Assembly: GCA_902595535.1 (NCBI GenBank)
Contig: CACJQI010000004.1
Span: forward strand, 1 to 64,000
Source: an uncultured Pelagibacteraceae bacterium
GTDB lineage: Bacteria; Pseudomonadota; Alphaproteobacteria; Pelagibacterales; Pelagibacteraceae
DNA length: 64,000 bases
Direction: 5' to 3'
Positions 51,618 through 60,953 of this stretch are shown here, one piece after another. The notes under the pieces were generated by a model. The model was not told the DNA's origin and searched no databases. It was given only the letters and a program-made list of their open reading frames with translations. Position 1 is the first letter of the stretch; every line of letters begins with the position of its first letter. The translations under genes were made by a program, and so were the position numbers.

Positions 51618-52360
51618 CCACCATCTATTATTATTGATGTACCCGTAATCATTGACGAAGCTGAAGATGCTAAGAAACAAACTGATGTTGCTACATCACT
51701 TTCAGATGCTAATTTTGACATTGGAATATTTCCTAAAGCTAATTTCTTGAATTTCTTATTTTTAAAAAAGTTTTTTACCATTGGTGTTGCCACAAATGTT
51801 GGTGCAACTGTATTTACTCTAATATTTTTCTTTGCTAATTCTACACCCATTCCTTTAGTCAATCCTTCGATACCAAATTTTGTCATATTATAAACATTTC
51901 GACCACTCATACCAACATGACCTAATTGAGATGATATATTGATTATTGATCCAGGCCTTTTCTTGTTTTTAAGCATTTTTTTTACTACTAATTGAGCAAC
52001 GTTAAATGCAGCTTTAAGATTTAAATCTACCAAATAGTTCATATTTTTTTGTTTTATTTTTTCAAATGGTTCAGGAATATTGGTTCCAGCATTATTTACC
52101 AGTACGTCTATGATTTTTATTTTTTCTATTTTTTTTCTTAAATCTTCATAATTCATTACATCGCAATGAATTTTAATAATTTTACTTTTTATTTTTTTTA
52201 TTTCTTTTTCTAATTTATCTAAATCTGACGATGTTCGACTTAGAGCAATTACTGTTGCTCCAGCTTCAGCTAATGCTATTGCACAAGCTCTACCCAATCC
52301 TTTACCTGCTCCTGTAACAAGAGCATATTTATTTTTTAAATTAATTTTTTGTAAATACAT
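51602..52360 (-). CDS. Short-chain dehydrogenase/reductase
   Basis: 252 residues, a classical SDR: G-A-G-K-G-L-G-R-A at residues 17-25, N-N-A-G near 93, the catalytic Ser in N-I-S-S-Q, and Y-N-M-T-K (Tyr, Lys). The C-terminal T-G-T-S-I-I-I-D-G-G-W-T-A-Q end is typical. It is an NAD(P)-dependent oxidoreductase of the 3-oxoacyl-ACP-reductase or gluconate-5-dehydrogenase type. It forms a TAATG-like one-base overlap with the TerC gene. The substrate is unknown. Confidence 0.88.
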   Translation of the reverse strand: MYLQKINLKNKYALVTGAGKGLGRACAIALAEAGATVIALSRTSSDLDKLEKEIKKIKSKIIKIHCDVMNYEDLRKKIEKIKIIDVLVNNAGTNIPEPFEKIKQKNMNYLVDLNLKAAFNVAQLVVKKMLKNKKRPGSIINISSQLGHVGMSGRNVYNMTKFGIEGLTKGMGVELAKKNIRVNTVAPTFVATPMVKNFFKNKKFKKLALGNIPMSKLASESDVATSVCFLASSASSMITGTSIIIDGGWTAQ

Positions 52361-52953
52361 TATAAGAATAATATTTTAATATCTGTGTAAATCAACTCAA
52401 CAGCTACTATTAAAATTGCAATTAAACCAGCCCAAGCAATCCACTTATACTCTTTGATCCATTTTGATATTAAACTTGCTGCAGTTGCCATTAAAACGAT
52501 TGATAAAACCAAACCAAAAATTAATAGTGTATAATGATCTCCAGCTGCACCAGCTACACCTAATACATTATCAAGGCTCATAGTAAAATCTGCAAGTAGA
52601 ATAGTCCAAATAGCTTTTAAAAAGTTTGAATTATCAACTTTTATATCATCCTCTTGCTCTGAGCCTTTAATGACGTCAACATAAAGTTTGTAAACTATAT
52701 AAAGAAGTAATAGTCCACCAATTAATCGAAGACCTGTAATTTGTAATAGATAAGCGGTCAGTAAAGTTAAAATTATCCTTAATATTACTGCTCCACCTAT
52801 GCCCCAAAAAATAATTTTTTTTCTTTGTTCAATTGGAAACTTTGATGCAACCATTCCAATTATAATTGCATTGTCGCCCGCAAGCACTAGGTCAATAAAT
52901 ATGATTTGACCTAAAATAGCTAACTGTTCTGGAGAAATTAGTTCTGCAAACAT
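52360..52953 (-). CDS. TerC-family integral membrane protein
   Basis: 197 residues with about six to seven transmembrane helices. The TerC family signatures are the first helix with L-A-G-D-N-A-I-I-I-G and the later D-F-T-M-S-L-D-N-V-L-G-V, both with membrane Asp residues. Members take part in metal (often Mn) export at the Sec machinery or in tellurite resistance. It is tightly packed between the SDR and GMC genes, which looks incidental to metal transport. Confidence 0.88.
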   Translation of the reverse strand: MFAELISPEQLAILGQIIFIDLVLAGDNAIIIGMVASKFPIEQRKKIIFWGIGGAVILRIILTLLTAYLLQITGLRLIGGLLLLYIVYKLYVDVIKGSEQEDDIKVDNSNFLKAIWTILLADFTMSLDNVLGVAGAAGDHYTLLIFGLVLSIVLMATAASLISKWIKEYKWIAWAGLIAILIVAVELIYTDIKILFL

Positions 52954-54549
52954 TTATTGCTCTAGTATCATATCTGCACCTTTTTCTGCAATCATTATTG
53001 TTGGTGCATTAGTATTACCAGAGGTTATATTAGGCATTATTGATGCATCGATCACCCTAAGATTTTTTATTCCTTTAACTTTTAACTTTTCATCAACAAC
53101 AGCCATATCATCTTGGCCCATTTTACAAGTTCCGACAGGATGAAAAATAGTTTGTGCATAATTAGAAGCTTCTTTAACTAGTTCTTCATCATCATTAATA
53201 CTTATCCCTGGTCTATACTCTTCAGGTGTATATTTTTTAAAAGTTTCAGATTCTAATATTATTTTCCTAGTTAATTTTAAACCTCGAGCAGCTACCATTC
53301 TGTCATGATTAGTTGATAAATAATTTTGTTTAATTTTTGCGTAAGTTCTTGTGTCTTTATCAACGATACTAACATGACCTCTACTAGTAGGTCTTATATT
53401 TGAAACAGTTGGAGTAAATGCATGAAAATCATGATTTTTAGTAGCTCCCAATGTATCCATGCTCATTGGTTGAACATGCCATTGTAAATCTGGTAGTTCT
53501 AACGAAGGATCACTTTTTGCAAACATACAAAGTTGACTTGCTCCCATAGTCATTGGACCAGATCTTTTAAATATATACTCTAATCCAATCATTAAATTTC
53601 CTAATAAACTATTTATTTTTTTGTTAAGTGATTTAAGACCATTAATTTTATAAATCGGTCTTAACATCAAATGATCATGTAAATTTTCTCCAACACCATT
53701 TAAATTTTGTATAGTTTCAATACCTAGATTTTTTAATTTTTCATGATTTCCAATACCAGATACTTGTAAAATTTGAGGTGAACCTATTGCACCAGAAGAT
53801 AGAATTATTTCTTTATTAGCTTCAACTTTTTTTACTTCATTATCCATCCAAAACTCTACTTCTTTAGCTATTTTATTTTCAAAATTAATTTTTTTAATAT
53901 GTGCATTAGTAATTATCTTTAAATTTTTTCTATGTTTTACAGGGTTTAAATATCCAACTGCAGTACTACATCTAAAACCATCTTTTTGTGTTACTTGAAA
54001 ATAACCACATCCATGATTGTCACCTGTATTAAAATCTTTTGTTTTTGGAATACCAAATTCTTCTGCTGCATTTTGAAATTCATCTAAAAGTGGAAGGTGT
54101 ATTCTTTGATCTGAAACTGATAAAGGTCCATCAACACCATGAAATTCACTTTTTCCTCTCTCTTGATTTTCAGCTTTTATAAAATATGGTAAAACATCAT
54201 CCCAACCCCAACCAGTATTTCCAGATTGCCTCCAAAGATCATAGTCTCGGTGTTGTCCTCTAATATATAACAACCCATTTATTGACGAGCTTCCCCCTAA
54301 AGTTTTTCCTCTTGGATATCTTATTGAAATATTATTCATACTTTCATCAGGTTCAGTTCGATAACACCAATCAGTATCGGGATTATGCATAGTTTTAAAA
54401 TATCCAACTGGAATATGAATCCATGGATTGTTATCCTTGCCACCAGCTTCGAGAAGCAACACTTTACGATTGAGATTTTCTGACAATCTATTTGCAAGTA
54501 CACATCCTGCTGATCCAGCACCTAAAATTATATAATCAAAATTATCCAT
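52954..54549 (-). CDS. GMC-family oxidoreductase (choline dehydrogenase-like)
   Basis: 531 residues: FAD loop I-L-G-A-G-S-A-G-C-V-L-A at 9-20, L-L-E-A-G-G, the P-R-G-K-T-L-G-G-S-S-S-I-N-G signature near residue 80, and S-A-G-A-I-G-S-P type motif S-S-G-A-I-G-S-P-Q. The C-terminal H-P-V-G-T-C-K-M-G with the catalytic His and N-A-P-T-I-M-I-A-E-K-G-A-D close it. It oxidises an alcohol to an aldehyde. Choline is the best-known substrate, but without betB or a choline transporter nearby this is open. It is the first gene of the operon and divergent from the TRAP genes. Confidence 0.88.
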   Translation of the reverse strand: MDNFDYIILGAGSAGCVLANRLSENLNRKVLLLEAGGKDNNPWIHIPVGYFKTMHNPDTDWCYRTEPDESMNNISIRYPRGKTLGGSSSINGLLYIRGQHRDYDLWRQSGNTGWGWDDVLPYFIKAENQERGKSEFHGVDGPLSVSDQRIHLPLLDEFQNAAEEFGIPKTKDFNTGDNHGCGYFQVTQKDGFRCSTAVGYLNPVKHRKNLKIITNAHIKKINFENKIAKEVEFWMDNEVKKVEANKEIILSSGAIGSPQILQVSGIGNHEKLKNLGIETIQNLNGVGENLHDHLMLRPIYKINGLKSLNKKINSLLGNLMIGLEYIFKRSGPMTMGASQLCMFAKSDPSLELPDLQWHVQPMSMDTLGATKNHDFHAFTPTVSNIRPTSRGHVSIVDKDTRTYAKIKQNYLSTNHDRMVAARGLKLTRKIILESETFKKYTPEEYRPGISINDDEELVKEASNYAQTIFHPVGTCKMGQDDMAVVDEKLKVKGIKNLRVIDASIMPNITSGNTNAPTIMIAEKGADMILEQ

Positions 54550-54693
54550 TAAGTTTAGAATCTTTATAAATTAAAATTTTTTTATTTAATAACAATTATA
54601 ATGAAAAAAAACAAAATAACATAATATTAACACTTGTTTTGAGATGCATTTTTTGACAAGGTTTCATTTTTAAAAATAAAGAGAGGGAAACAA

Positions 54694-55788
54694 ATGAAAA
54701 AAATCATTTCAACGTTATTTGCAGTTGCAATGGTGTTTGGATTTATTTCAAATGCTAATGCTGCAAAAACATTAAAATGTCAGACAGTTCTTAATACTAA
54801 GGCTGATGAAGTTAAAATGTTAAAAGACTTCACTGACACTGTAACAACTTTGACAAGTGGATCTCTTAAGTTTGAAATTATGCCAGCAGGAGCTGTTGTA
54901 GGTGTAAAAGAAACTTTAGATGCAGTTGATAAAGGACTTATCGATTGTGGATTTGCTTGGACGCACTATTGGTCAGGTGATCACCCTGCTGCTATGTTAT
55001 TTGGTTCACCAGTAGCTGGTGGTGGTGTTGGTATTGACAACATTGCATTTTTATCATGGTTTCAATATGGCGGTGGAAAAGAGCTATATGACAGACTATG
55101 GAAAGAAATGGGAAGAGATATTAAAGGATTTATGATTCAACCAGTTGGTCCTGAAGCTTTAGGTTGGTTTCCAAAACCAATTAAAGATATGGCTGACTTT
55201 AGAAAATATAAATTCAGAACTCCTCCAGGAATTCCAGGACAAACATACAAAGACATCGGAATTGCGTCCGTAGCAATGGGTGGTGGAGATATTCTGCCAG
55301 CTCTTGAAGCAGGAACAATTGATGCTGCTGAATGGTGTTGCCCTAAGCCAGACTTAACGTTTGGTTTCCAAAAAGTATTAAAGCACTACTACCTACAAGG
55401 TTTACACCAAGTAGTCGTAAATGCTGACTTTTACATTACTGGAAAAACATACAATGCTATGACTGCTCATGAGAAGAAGTCACTAGAGGTTGCTGCTAAT
55501 GCTTCATTAGCTAAATCTTTAAGTTACAGAATCTATGAAAACGGAAAAGCTTTAAGAGAGTTAACTACTAAGCATGGAGTAATTTTAGAAGATACACCTT
55601 CTGATTATTTCACAGAATATATGGCTGCTGCAAAAGCTTCTTTAAATAAGAATGCTGCAGATAATGCATTTTTCAACGAAGTTTATACTTCTATGAAAAA
55701 TTTTGCCGATATAGCTGTTCCATTTTGGAGTGGTGCTCAAATGTCTAATGCGAAGCTAGGAATGGCTCACGCAGCAACATTAAAGTAA
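54694..55788 (+). CDS. dctP: TRAP transporter substrate-binding protein DctP
   Basis: 364 residues with a signal peptide (cut after S-N-A-N-A-A near residue 24). TRAP DctP fold: the conserved R in K-Y-K-F-R-T-P-P-G contacts the substrate carboxylate, and G-T-I-D-A-A-E-W-C-C-P-K-P-D resembles TakP-type 2-oxo acid binders (W-E-x-x). It binds an organic acid in the periplasm. It has its own terminator hairpin before dctQ, giving extra binding protein over the membrane parts, as usual. Confidence 0.92.
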   Translation: MKKIISTLFAVAMVFGFISNANAAKTLKCQTVLNTKADEVKMLKDFTDTVTTLTSGSLKFEIMPAGAVVGVKETLDAVDKGLIDCGFAWTHYWSGDHPAAMLFGSPVAGGGVGIDNIAFLSWFQYGGGKELYDRLWKEMGRDIKGFMIQPVGPEALGWFPKPIKDMADFRKYKFRTPPGIPGQTYKDIGIASVAMGGGDILPALEAGTIDAAEWCCPKPDLTFGFQKVLKHYYLQGLHQVVVNADFYITGKTYNAMTAHEKKSLEVAANASLAKSLSYRIYENGKALRELTTKHGVILEDTPSDYFTEYMAAAKASLNKNAADNAFFNEVYTSMKNFADIAVPFWSGAQMSNAKLGMAHAATLK

Positions 55789-55809
55789 TCTTTTAAATAA
55801 TATTTAATT

Positions 55810-55846
55810 TTAGAGCGGACTTAATTGTTCGCTCTAATTTTTTTTT
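55810..55846 (+). terminator. Intrinsic terminator/attenuator between dctP and dctQ
   Basis: Eleven-pair stem TTAGAGCGGAC (55810-55820) with GTTCGCTCTAA (55827-55837), one G-T wobble, 6-base loop, followed by nine T bases (55838-55846). It stands 22 bases after the dctP stop and 12 before the dctQ ATG, so most transcripts should end after dctP. Confidence 0.9.
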
Positions 55847-55857
55847 AACAAAATTTT

Positions 55858-56472
55858 ATGGCAAACGAACCAGGTAAATTAGATATCTCCGATGAAATGA
55901 TTGCCGAAAGGCGAGGTGGTTCAGGAAAAATGCCAAGTGATATGCCATCATGGATGGCAAGTTCAATTGTAAATATTGATAAATTTAGTAAATGGGTTGG
56001 TAACGTTGTCTGTTGGATATTGATGCCATTAATTTTTGCGATGACATACGAAGTTCTTGCCAGGAAATTATTCCATGCCCCAACAATATGGGCTTACGAT
56101 ATAAGCAGATTTTTATATGGAGCTCTATTTATGTTAGGTGCTGGATATGCACTTTCAAAAGGTGTTCATATCAGAGCTGATTTTTTATACAGAAATTTTA
56201 AAACTAAAAACCAAGGTACAATTGATTTTTGGTTATATATTTTATTTTATTTTCCAGGTTTAATCGTTTTTCTTTACATGACAATTGGTTACGTTGGTGA
56301 GTCTATTCAAAGAGGTGAGCGAGGAATGGATACAACTTGGATGCCATATATGTGGCCAATTAAAACCTGTTTGTTAATAGGAATAGTTTTTTTGTTAATT
56401 CAAGGGATTTCAGAACTATTTAAAAGTTATTGGGCAGCAACAAGAGGAAAATGGCCAGGAGATGATAAATGA
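55858..56472 (+). CDS. dctQ: TRAP transporter small membrane subunit DctQ
   Basis: 204 residues with four transmembrane helices and the DctQ marks Y-E-V-L-A-R-K-L-F-H-A-P-T-I-W-A-Y-D-I-S-R and G-A-G-Y-A-L-S-K-G-V-H-I-R-A-D. It couples the binding protein to the large subunit. A longer N-terminal cytoplasmic lead (about 40 residues) than usual is present. It overlaps dctM by ATGA. Confidence 0.92.
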   Translation: MANEPGKLDISDEMIAERRGGSGKMPSDMPSWMASSIVNIDKFSKWVGNVVCWILMPLIFAMTYEVLARKLFHAPTIWAYDISRFLYGALFMLGAGYALSKGVHIRADFLYRNFKTKNQGTIDFWLYILFYFPGLIVFLYMTIGYVGESIQRGERGMDTTWMPYMWPIKTCLLIGIVFLLIQGISELFKSYWAATRGKWPGDDK

Positions 56473-57803
56473 TAGCAGAATTAATTGATCCAGCTATTTT
56501 AGGTTTCATTTTAGTTGGAGTAATGCTCTTTGCAATATTTGTTGGCTTTCCTATTTCATTTACACTTATATTTCTAGGATTTGTTTTTGGATATTTAGGA
56601 TTTGGAAAATTAGTTTTCTATTTAATGACACTTCAATTCTCGATGGTTATGACAGAACAAACGCTCGCCGCCGTTCCTCTCTTTGTCTTTATGGGTATTA
56701 TGATGGAGCAAGCTGGGTTAATGGAAAGATTATTTTCTTCATTTCAAATGATGTTAGCTAAAGTAAAAGGGTCTTTATATTATGCAGTTTTATTCGTTTC
56801 AGTAATTTTTGCTGCTGCAACAGGGATTGTTGGTGCATCAGTTACTATTCTTGGAATTATGGCTGCAAAATCAATGAATAGATCTGGTTATGATGTAAGG
56901 CTTGCAGCAGGAACAATTACTGCCGGAGGAACTTTAGGAATTTTAATACCACCAAGTATTATGCTTGTTGTAATGGGTCCTATTATGGAAATACCTGTAA
57001 TTGATTTATTTGCTGCAGCAATTATTCCAGGAATTCTTCTTGCGGGTTTATATGCAGGTTACACAACAATTAGATGTATGATAAATCCAAAACTAGGCCC
57101 TGTAATTCCAGAAGAAATGAGATCGGCAAGTATGAAAGATGTTTGGATTGAATTCTTTTTAGGCCTTGTTCCTCCTGCAGCTCTAGTTTTTGCTGCACTA
57201 GGTAGTATTTTATTTGGATTTGCAACACCAACAGAAGCAGCTGGTTGTGGCGCCATGGGTGCATTGTTACTTTCCTTAGCTTATAAAAAATTGACTTTAT
57301 CTAAACTTCAAGATGCACTTGTTAAAACTTTAGAAATAACTGCTTTAATTATGGTTTTGGTTGCTGCATCAAACTTTTTTGGCGCGGTATTCGCAAGATT
57401 AGGTACGCCCACATTATTAACAGAATTTTTATTAGGTTTAGAGATGAATAAATACTTCATCTTAGCAATTGTTATGGTTGCTATATTTTTGTTAGGCTGG
57501 CCGCTAGAGTGGGTACCAATTGTAATGATCATTGTACCAATAATTTTACCATTGGTTGAGGCTTTAGGGTTTAATTTAACTTGGTTTGCAATTCTGGTAG
57601 CAGTCAATCTCCAGACCGCCTGGCTATCTCCTCCAGTAGCGCTCTCGGCATATTTTTTAAAAGGTGTAGTTCCTGAATGGGATTTAAAGGATATCTATTA
57701 CGGAATGATGCAATTTATGGTTCTACAAGTTATAGGCTTGATTTTAATTATTATATTTCCTCAGATTGCATTATGGTTACCAACTCTCTTATATGGACAG
57801 TAG
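56469..57803 (+). CDS. dctM: TRAP transporter large membrane subunit DctM
   Basis: 444 residues with about twelve transmembrane helices, the carrier subunit. Family marks are G-F-P-I-S-F-T-L, A-V-P-L-F-V-F-M-G-I-M-M-E-Q-A-G, T-A-G-G-T-L-G-I-L-I-P-P-S-I and G-F-A-T-P-T-E-A-A-G. It imports an organic anion with sodium. With dctP and dctQ it is complete. The operon partners (NCS1 permease, SDR) and the facing GMC/M24 operon suggest a catabolic locus for an imported organic compound. Confidence 0.93.
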   Translation: MIAELIDPAILGFILVGVMLFAIFVGFPISFTLIFLGFVFGYLGFGKLVFYLMTLQFSMVMTEQTLAAVPLFVFMGIMMEQAGLMERLFSSFQMMLAKVKGSLYYAVLFVSVIFAAATGIVGASVTILGIMAAKSMNRSGYDVRLAAGTITAGGTLGILIPPSIMLVVMGPIMEIPVIDLFAAAIIPGILLAGLYAGYTTIRCMINPKLGPVIPEEMRSASMKDVWIEFFLGLVPPAALVFAALGSILFGFATPTEAAGCGAMGALLLSLAYKKLTLSKLQDALVKTLEITALIMVLVAASNFFGAVFARLGTPTLLTEFLLGLEMNKYFILAIVMVAIFLLGWPLEWVPIVMIIVPIILPLVEALGFNLTWFAILVAVNLQTAWLSPPVALSAYFLKGVVPEWDLKDIYYGMMQFMVLQVIGLILIIIFPQIALWLPTLLYGQ

Positions 57804-57829
57804 AATTTATTAGTTTAAAATAATTTTTA

Positions 57830-59287
57830 GTGAATCAGCCAAAAGTAAAATATTCTTTATCAAATTGGGATTTAGTTACAGTTAATCCAAATTATAAAAC
57901 CTGGGATTGGAAAGATCTTTTTTGTTTTTGGGGAGTTAATGTTCAAAGTGTTATAGGATTTTCTTTAATTGCCTCACTATATACTATTTACAGCTTAAAT
58001 ACCTTTGTTGTTTTTTTTGGTACTGTTTTGGGGTCATTCTTTGTCTATTTATTTTGTAATTTAATAGGAAAACCATCCCAAAAATTTGGTTTACCATTTG
58101 CGGTGCTTTTAAGATCATCTCTAGGTTTTAATGGTGCAAAATTTTTTGGATTAATTAGAAGTCTGGTTGGAATATTTATGTTTGGTATTCAAACCTATTT
58201 TTTATCAAAAGCTATTAGTTATTTAATTAGGATTTTAATTTTTTCTATAGACAAATCACTTCTAGAAAATGAAATTTTACTTACATTTTTATTGGGATTA
58301 AATATTATTGATTGGATATCATTTATAATTGTTATTGCTTTTCAGACTTTAATGTTCAGTACAGGCATACAGTTTAATAAAAAGTTGATCAATATTTCAG
58401 CAGTTACAGTTTATGCTGGAATGATTTTCTTTTTCTTTGTTGTTTTTTTGAGTGACGTTAAAATTACCTCAAAAGCATTTGTTGATATTTTAGATTTAAG
58501 TAATTTTTTAGATAAAAATAACATAGCGCCGCTTCTTACAGTAGCAGGAACAATTTTTGCTTATTTTTCAATTATCATTATTAGTTTTGGTGACTTTTCA
58601 AGATACATTAAGGATGAAAAAAACTTAAAAAAGGGAAATTTAAGTTTAATTATAAATTTAGTTGTCTTCTCTTTTGCAGCAGTCTTTATTGTTGTTGGCT
58701 CAGATATATTTTTGAATCAAAAGTTTGAAGATATTAATCAAATATTTACAAATCCAACTGATATAATTGGCAAATTTGACAACTTACAAATTACAGTTGT
58801 GGTACTTTTTTTTATAATTGTGGCTTCTATTTCGACTAATTTAGTGGCAAATTTTATTCCCTCACAATATTCACTTATAAATTTTATGCCAAATAATTTA
58901 ACTTTTAAAAGTTCGAGTTATACAATTTCCGCAATTGGATTTGTTGTAGGGATTTTTTGGCTAACATTATTGAGTCAAATAGGAATTTTATCTTTTATTG
59001 ATACCTTTGCCTCTTTTTTTGGTCCAATAGTTGGAGTGGTAATTATTGACTTTTATTTAATCAAAGATGCAGACTTAAGTAATAAAGATCTCTATTCATC
59101 TGAAAATAAAAGTATTTATTATTACTCAAAAGGATGGCATATCAAAGCAGTATACTCTGTATTTTTAGGCTTTATCTTCTCAGCTTCGACAATTTGGAAT
59201 ATGAATATGATGTTTTTACAATCTTACGCATGGATAATAGGCTTGATCATTTCTTCAGTTACATATTATCTGCTAGCAAAAAAATAA
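57830..59287 (+). CDS. NCS1-family nucleobase/hydantoin permease
   Basis: 485 residues from a GTG start, with about twelve transmembrane helices. The NCS1 marks are N-W-D-L-V-T-V-N near the start, the G-V-N-V-Q-S helix, G-F-N-G-A-K and F-G-D-F-S-R-Y-I-K near residue 260. These carriers import uracil, cytosine, allantoin, hydantoin or thiamine precursors. It starts 26 bases after dctM and is followed by an SDR. The exact substrate is unknown. Confidence 0.85.
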   Translation: MNQPKVKYSLSNWDLVTVNPNYKTWDWKDLFCFWGVNVQSVIGFSLIASLYTIYSLNTFVVFFGTVLGSFFVYLFCNLIGKPSQKFGLPFAVLLRSSLGFNGAKFFGLIRSLVGIFMFGIQTYFLSKAISYLIRILIFSIDKSLLENEILLTFLLGLNIIDWISFIIVIAFQTLMFSTGIQFNKKLINISAVTVYAGMIFFFFVVFLSDVKITSKAFVDILDLSNFLDKNNIAPLLTVAGTIFAYFSIIIISFGDFSRYIKDEKNLKKGNLSLIINLVVFSFAAVFIVVGSDIFLNQKFEDINQIFTNPTDIIGKFDNLQITVVVLFFIIVASISTNLVANFIPSQYSLINFMPNNLTFKSSSYTISAIGFVVGIFWLTLLSQIGILSFIDTFASFFGPIVGVVIIDFYLIKDADLSNKDLYSSENKSIYYYSKGWHIKAVYSVFLGFIFSASTIWNMNMMFLQSYAWIIGLIISSVTYYLLAKK

Positions 59288-59291
59288 ATTT

Positions 59292-60038
59292 ATGAACAAA
59301 TTTGATTTTAAAAATAGAACAGCTGTTATAACTGGAGGCGGACAAGGTTTTGGACTTGATATAGCAAAACGATTTTTAGATTCTGGAGCTAAAGTTATTA
59401 TTTGGGATATAGATGAAAAGCTACTTAAATCAGCAGTCACTGAAGTAAACAATGAAAATTTGAGCTGCAATGTGGTTGATGTTTCTAATTATTCTCAAAT
59501 TGAGCAAAATGTTAATCAAATAACTTCAAAAACAAATATTGATATATTAATTAATAATGCAGGTATAACAGGTCCTACAGCGCCATTATGGGAATATAAT
59601 GTAGATGAATGGAACAAGATTGTTCAAATAAACTTAATGGGCACTTTTAATTGTTGTAGAGCAATAGTGCCTAATATGATTAAGAATAACTACGGTAGAA
59701 TAGTTAATGTCGCCTCTGTAGCTGGTAAAGATGGAAATGCTAATGCAAGCGCATATAGCTCAGGAAAAGCAGGAGCAATTGGCCTGACAAAGTCACTGGG
59801 TAAAGAATTAGCAGACTACAATATAGCAGTTAATGCGGTTACCCCAGCGGGTGCCAAAACAAGAATTTTAGATCAAATGAGCAAAGAACACGTAAAGCGA
59901 ATGTTATCAAAGGTTCCAAGAGGTAGATTTTTAGAAATACATGAGTTTACATCATTAGTGTGTTGGCTTTGTTCTGAGGAAAATTCGTTTTCTACTGCAG
60001 CGGTATTTGATATCAGTGGTGGTAGATCTACTTACTAA
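59292..60038 (+). CDS. Short-chain dehydrogenase/reductase (FabG-like)
   Basis: 248 residues, a classical SDR: T-G-G-G-Q-G-F-G-L at 15-23, N-N-A-G-I-T-G near 91, catalytic N-V-A-S-V-A and Y-S-S-G-K (Tyr, Lys), and the end F-D-I-S-G-G-R-S-T-Y. It probably oxidises or reduces a small hydroxy acid or alcohol linked to the NCS1/TRAP genes. It starts 4 bases after the permease. The substrate is unknown. Confidence 0.87.
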   Translation: MNKFDFKNRTAVITGGGQGFGLDIAKRFLDSGAKVIIWDIDEKLLKSAVTEVNNENLSCNVVDVSNYSQIEQNVNQITSKTNIDILINNAGITGPTAPLWEYNVDEWNKIVQINLMGTFNCCRAIVPNMIKNNYGRIVNVASVAGKDGNANASAYSSGKAGAIGLTKSLGKELADYNIAVNAVTPAGAKTRILDQMSKEHVKRMLSKVPRGRFLEIHEFTSLVCWLCSEENSFSTAAVFDISGGRSTY

Positions 60039-60087
60039 TTTTGTAGGAAAGATTTACTATTTTAATTCTATTATCATTATTCACCTT

Positions 60088-60165
60088 TTAAGCATTTGAT
60101 AAAACTGGAGCAAAAATTATCACTGACCAGTATATTAACAAAATAAAAATAGAAATTGTCTTCAT
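60088..60165 (-). CDS. Possible 25-aa membrane peptide
   Basis: The minus-strand frame from the CAT at 60163-60165 encodes M-K-T-I-S-I-F-I-L-L-I-Y-W-S-V-I-I-F, followed by A-P-V-L-S-N-A and stop. One hydrophobic helix covers nearly the whole peptide. It lies alone in the 217-base gap between two plus-strand genes, with only a weak AAAAAG before it. It may be a real small protein or chance. Confidence 0.3.
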   Translation of the reverse strand: MKTISIFILLIYWSVIIFAPVLSNA

Positions 60166-60255
60166 ACTTTTTATTTAATAGTAAATATTGATTTAAGAAT
60201 GTTTAAAAAATGTCCAAAAGTTGTATTTAAAAAAAAATAATCTATAAGTTTTTTT

Positions 60256-60906
60256 ATGATAAAATTTTATATCCTAACTTTAACTTTTTTACTGCTATGC
60301 ACACCTATAAAAGCAAAGAATATAAAGATATTTGAATTCACTGAAACTGAACTTAACAAACTTGAAGTAAGAAAAGTAAGAGGTGCTGATAATAAAACAC
60401 TTTATTCCGTCGGATCAGACGAAAATGGTAACTTTTTAAAAGCAGTTGCAGACAATTCTGCGTCAGGCTTAGGCAAGAAGGTAAATATTAACTTAAATAA
60501 AACACCAATAATTAATATTAGTTGGAAAGTAGAAAAGGACCTGGCTGGCATAAAAGAAAATACTAAAAAAGCTCATGATTACGCAGCTCGTGTTTTTGTA
60601 ATAAAAAAAACAGGAGCCACTATATTGTCTAATAGGGCAATAAACTATGTCTTTTCAAGTAATAATGAAATTGGATTTAACGCTCCAAGTCCATACACTA
60701 AAAAATCTATTGATTATGTACTTTCAACCACAAAAAATAGTTTAAATGAATGGATTAATGTTAAATCGAATGTAAAAGAAGACTTTAAAAAGTTTCATAA
60801 TTTGGATGTAGATCAATTAGATGGTTTAGCAATAATGGCTGATACCGATAATTCAAAATTAAAAACAGTTAGTTACTTCCAAAATATTTATTTTTCATCA
60901 AAATAA
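60256..60906 (+). CDS. Exported DUF3047-family protein
   Basis: 216 residues with a signal peptide (hydrophobic 4-17, cut after P-I-K-A near residue 20). The DUF3047 pattern is visible: I-S-W-K-V-E-K-D, A-H-D-Y-A-A-R-V-F-V (usually D-D-Y-A-x-R-x-Y-V), an A-I-N-Y-V-F segment, E-W-I-N-V and G-L-A-I-M-A-D-T-D-N-S. The family is exported, of unknown role. Stand-alone gene with no clear operon partner. Confidence 0.82.
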   Translation: MIKFYILTLTFLLLCTPIKAKNIKIFEFTETELNKLEVRKVRGADNKTLYSVGSDENGNFLKAVADNSASGLGKKVNINLNKTPIINISWKVEKDLAGIKENTKKAHDYAARVFVIKKTGATILSNRAINYVFSSNNEIGFNAPSPYTKKSIDYVLSTTKNSLNEWINVKSNVKEDFKKFHNLDVDQLDGLAIMADTDNSKLKTVSYFQNIYFSSK

Positions 60907-60953
60907 TATCTTAGTTTATTTTAAATTTTAATTTTATTTGATAAACTATTTTT

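Noticed and set aside
51618..51680. Longer N-terminus of the M23 peptidase
   Set aside because: The extension lies inside the SDR gene and destroys the signal peptide that begins at 51617.
54653..54681. Promoter TTGACA before dctP
   Set aside because: The matching -10 position would overlap the ribosome site, leaving no room for a transcript start.
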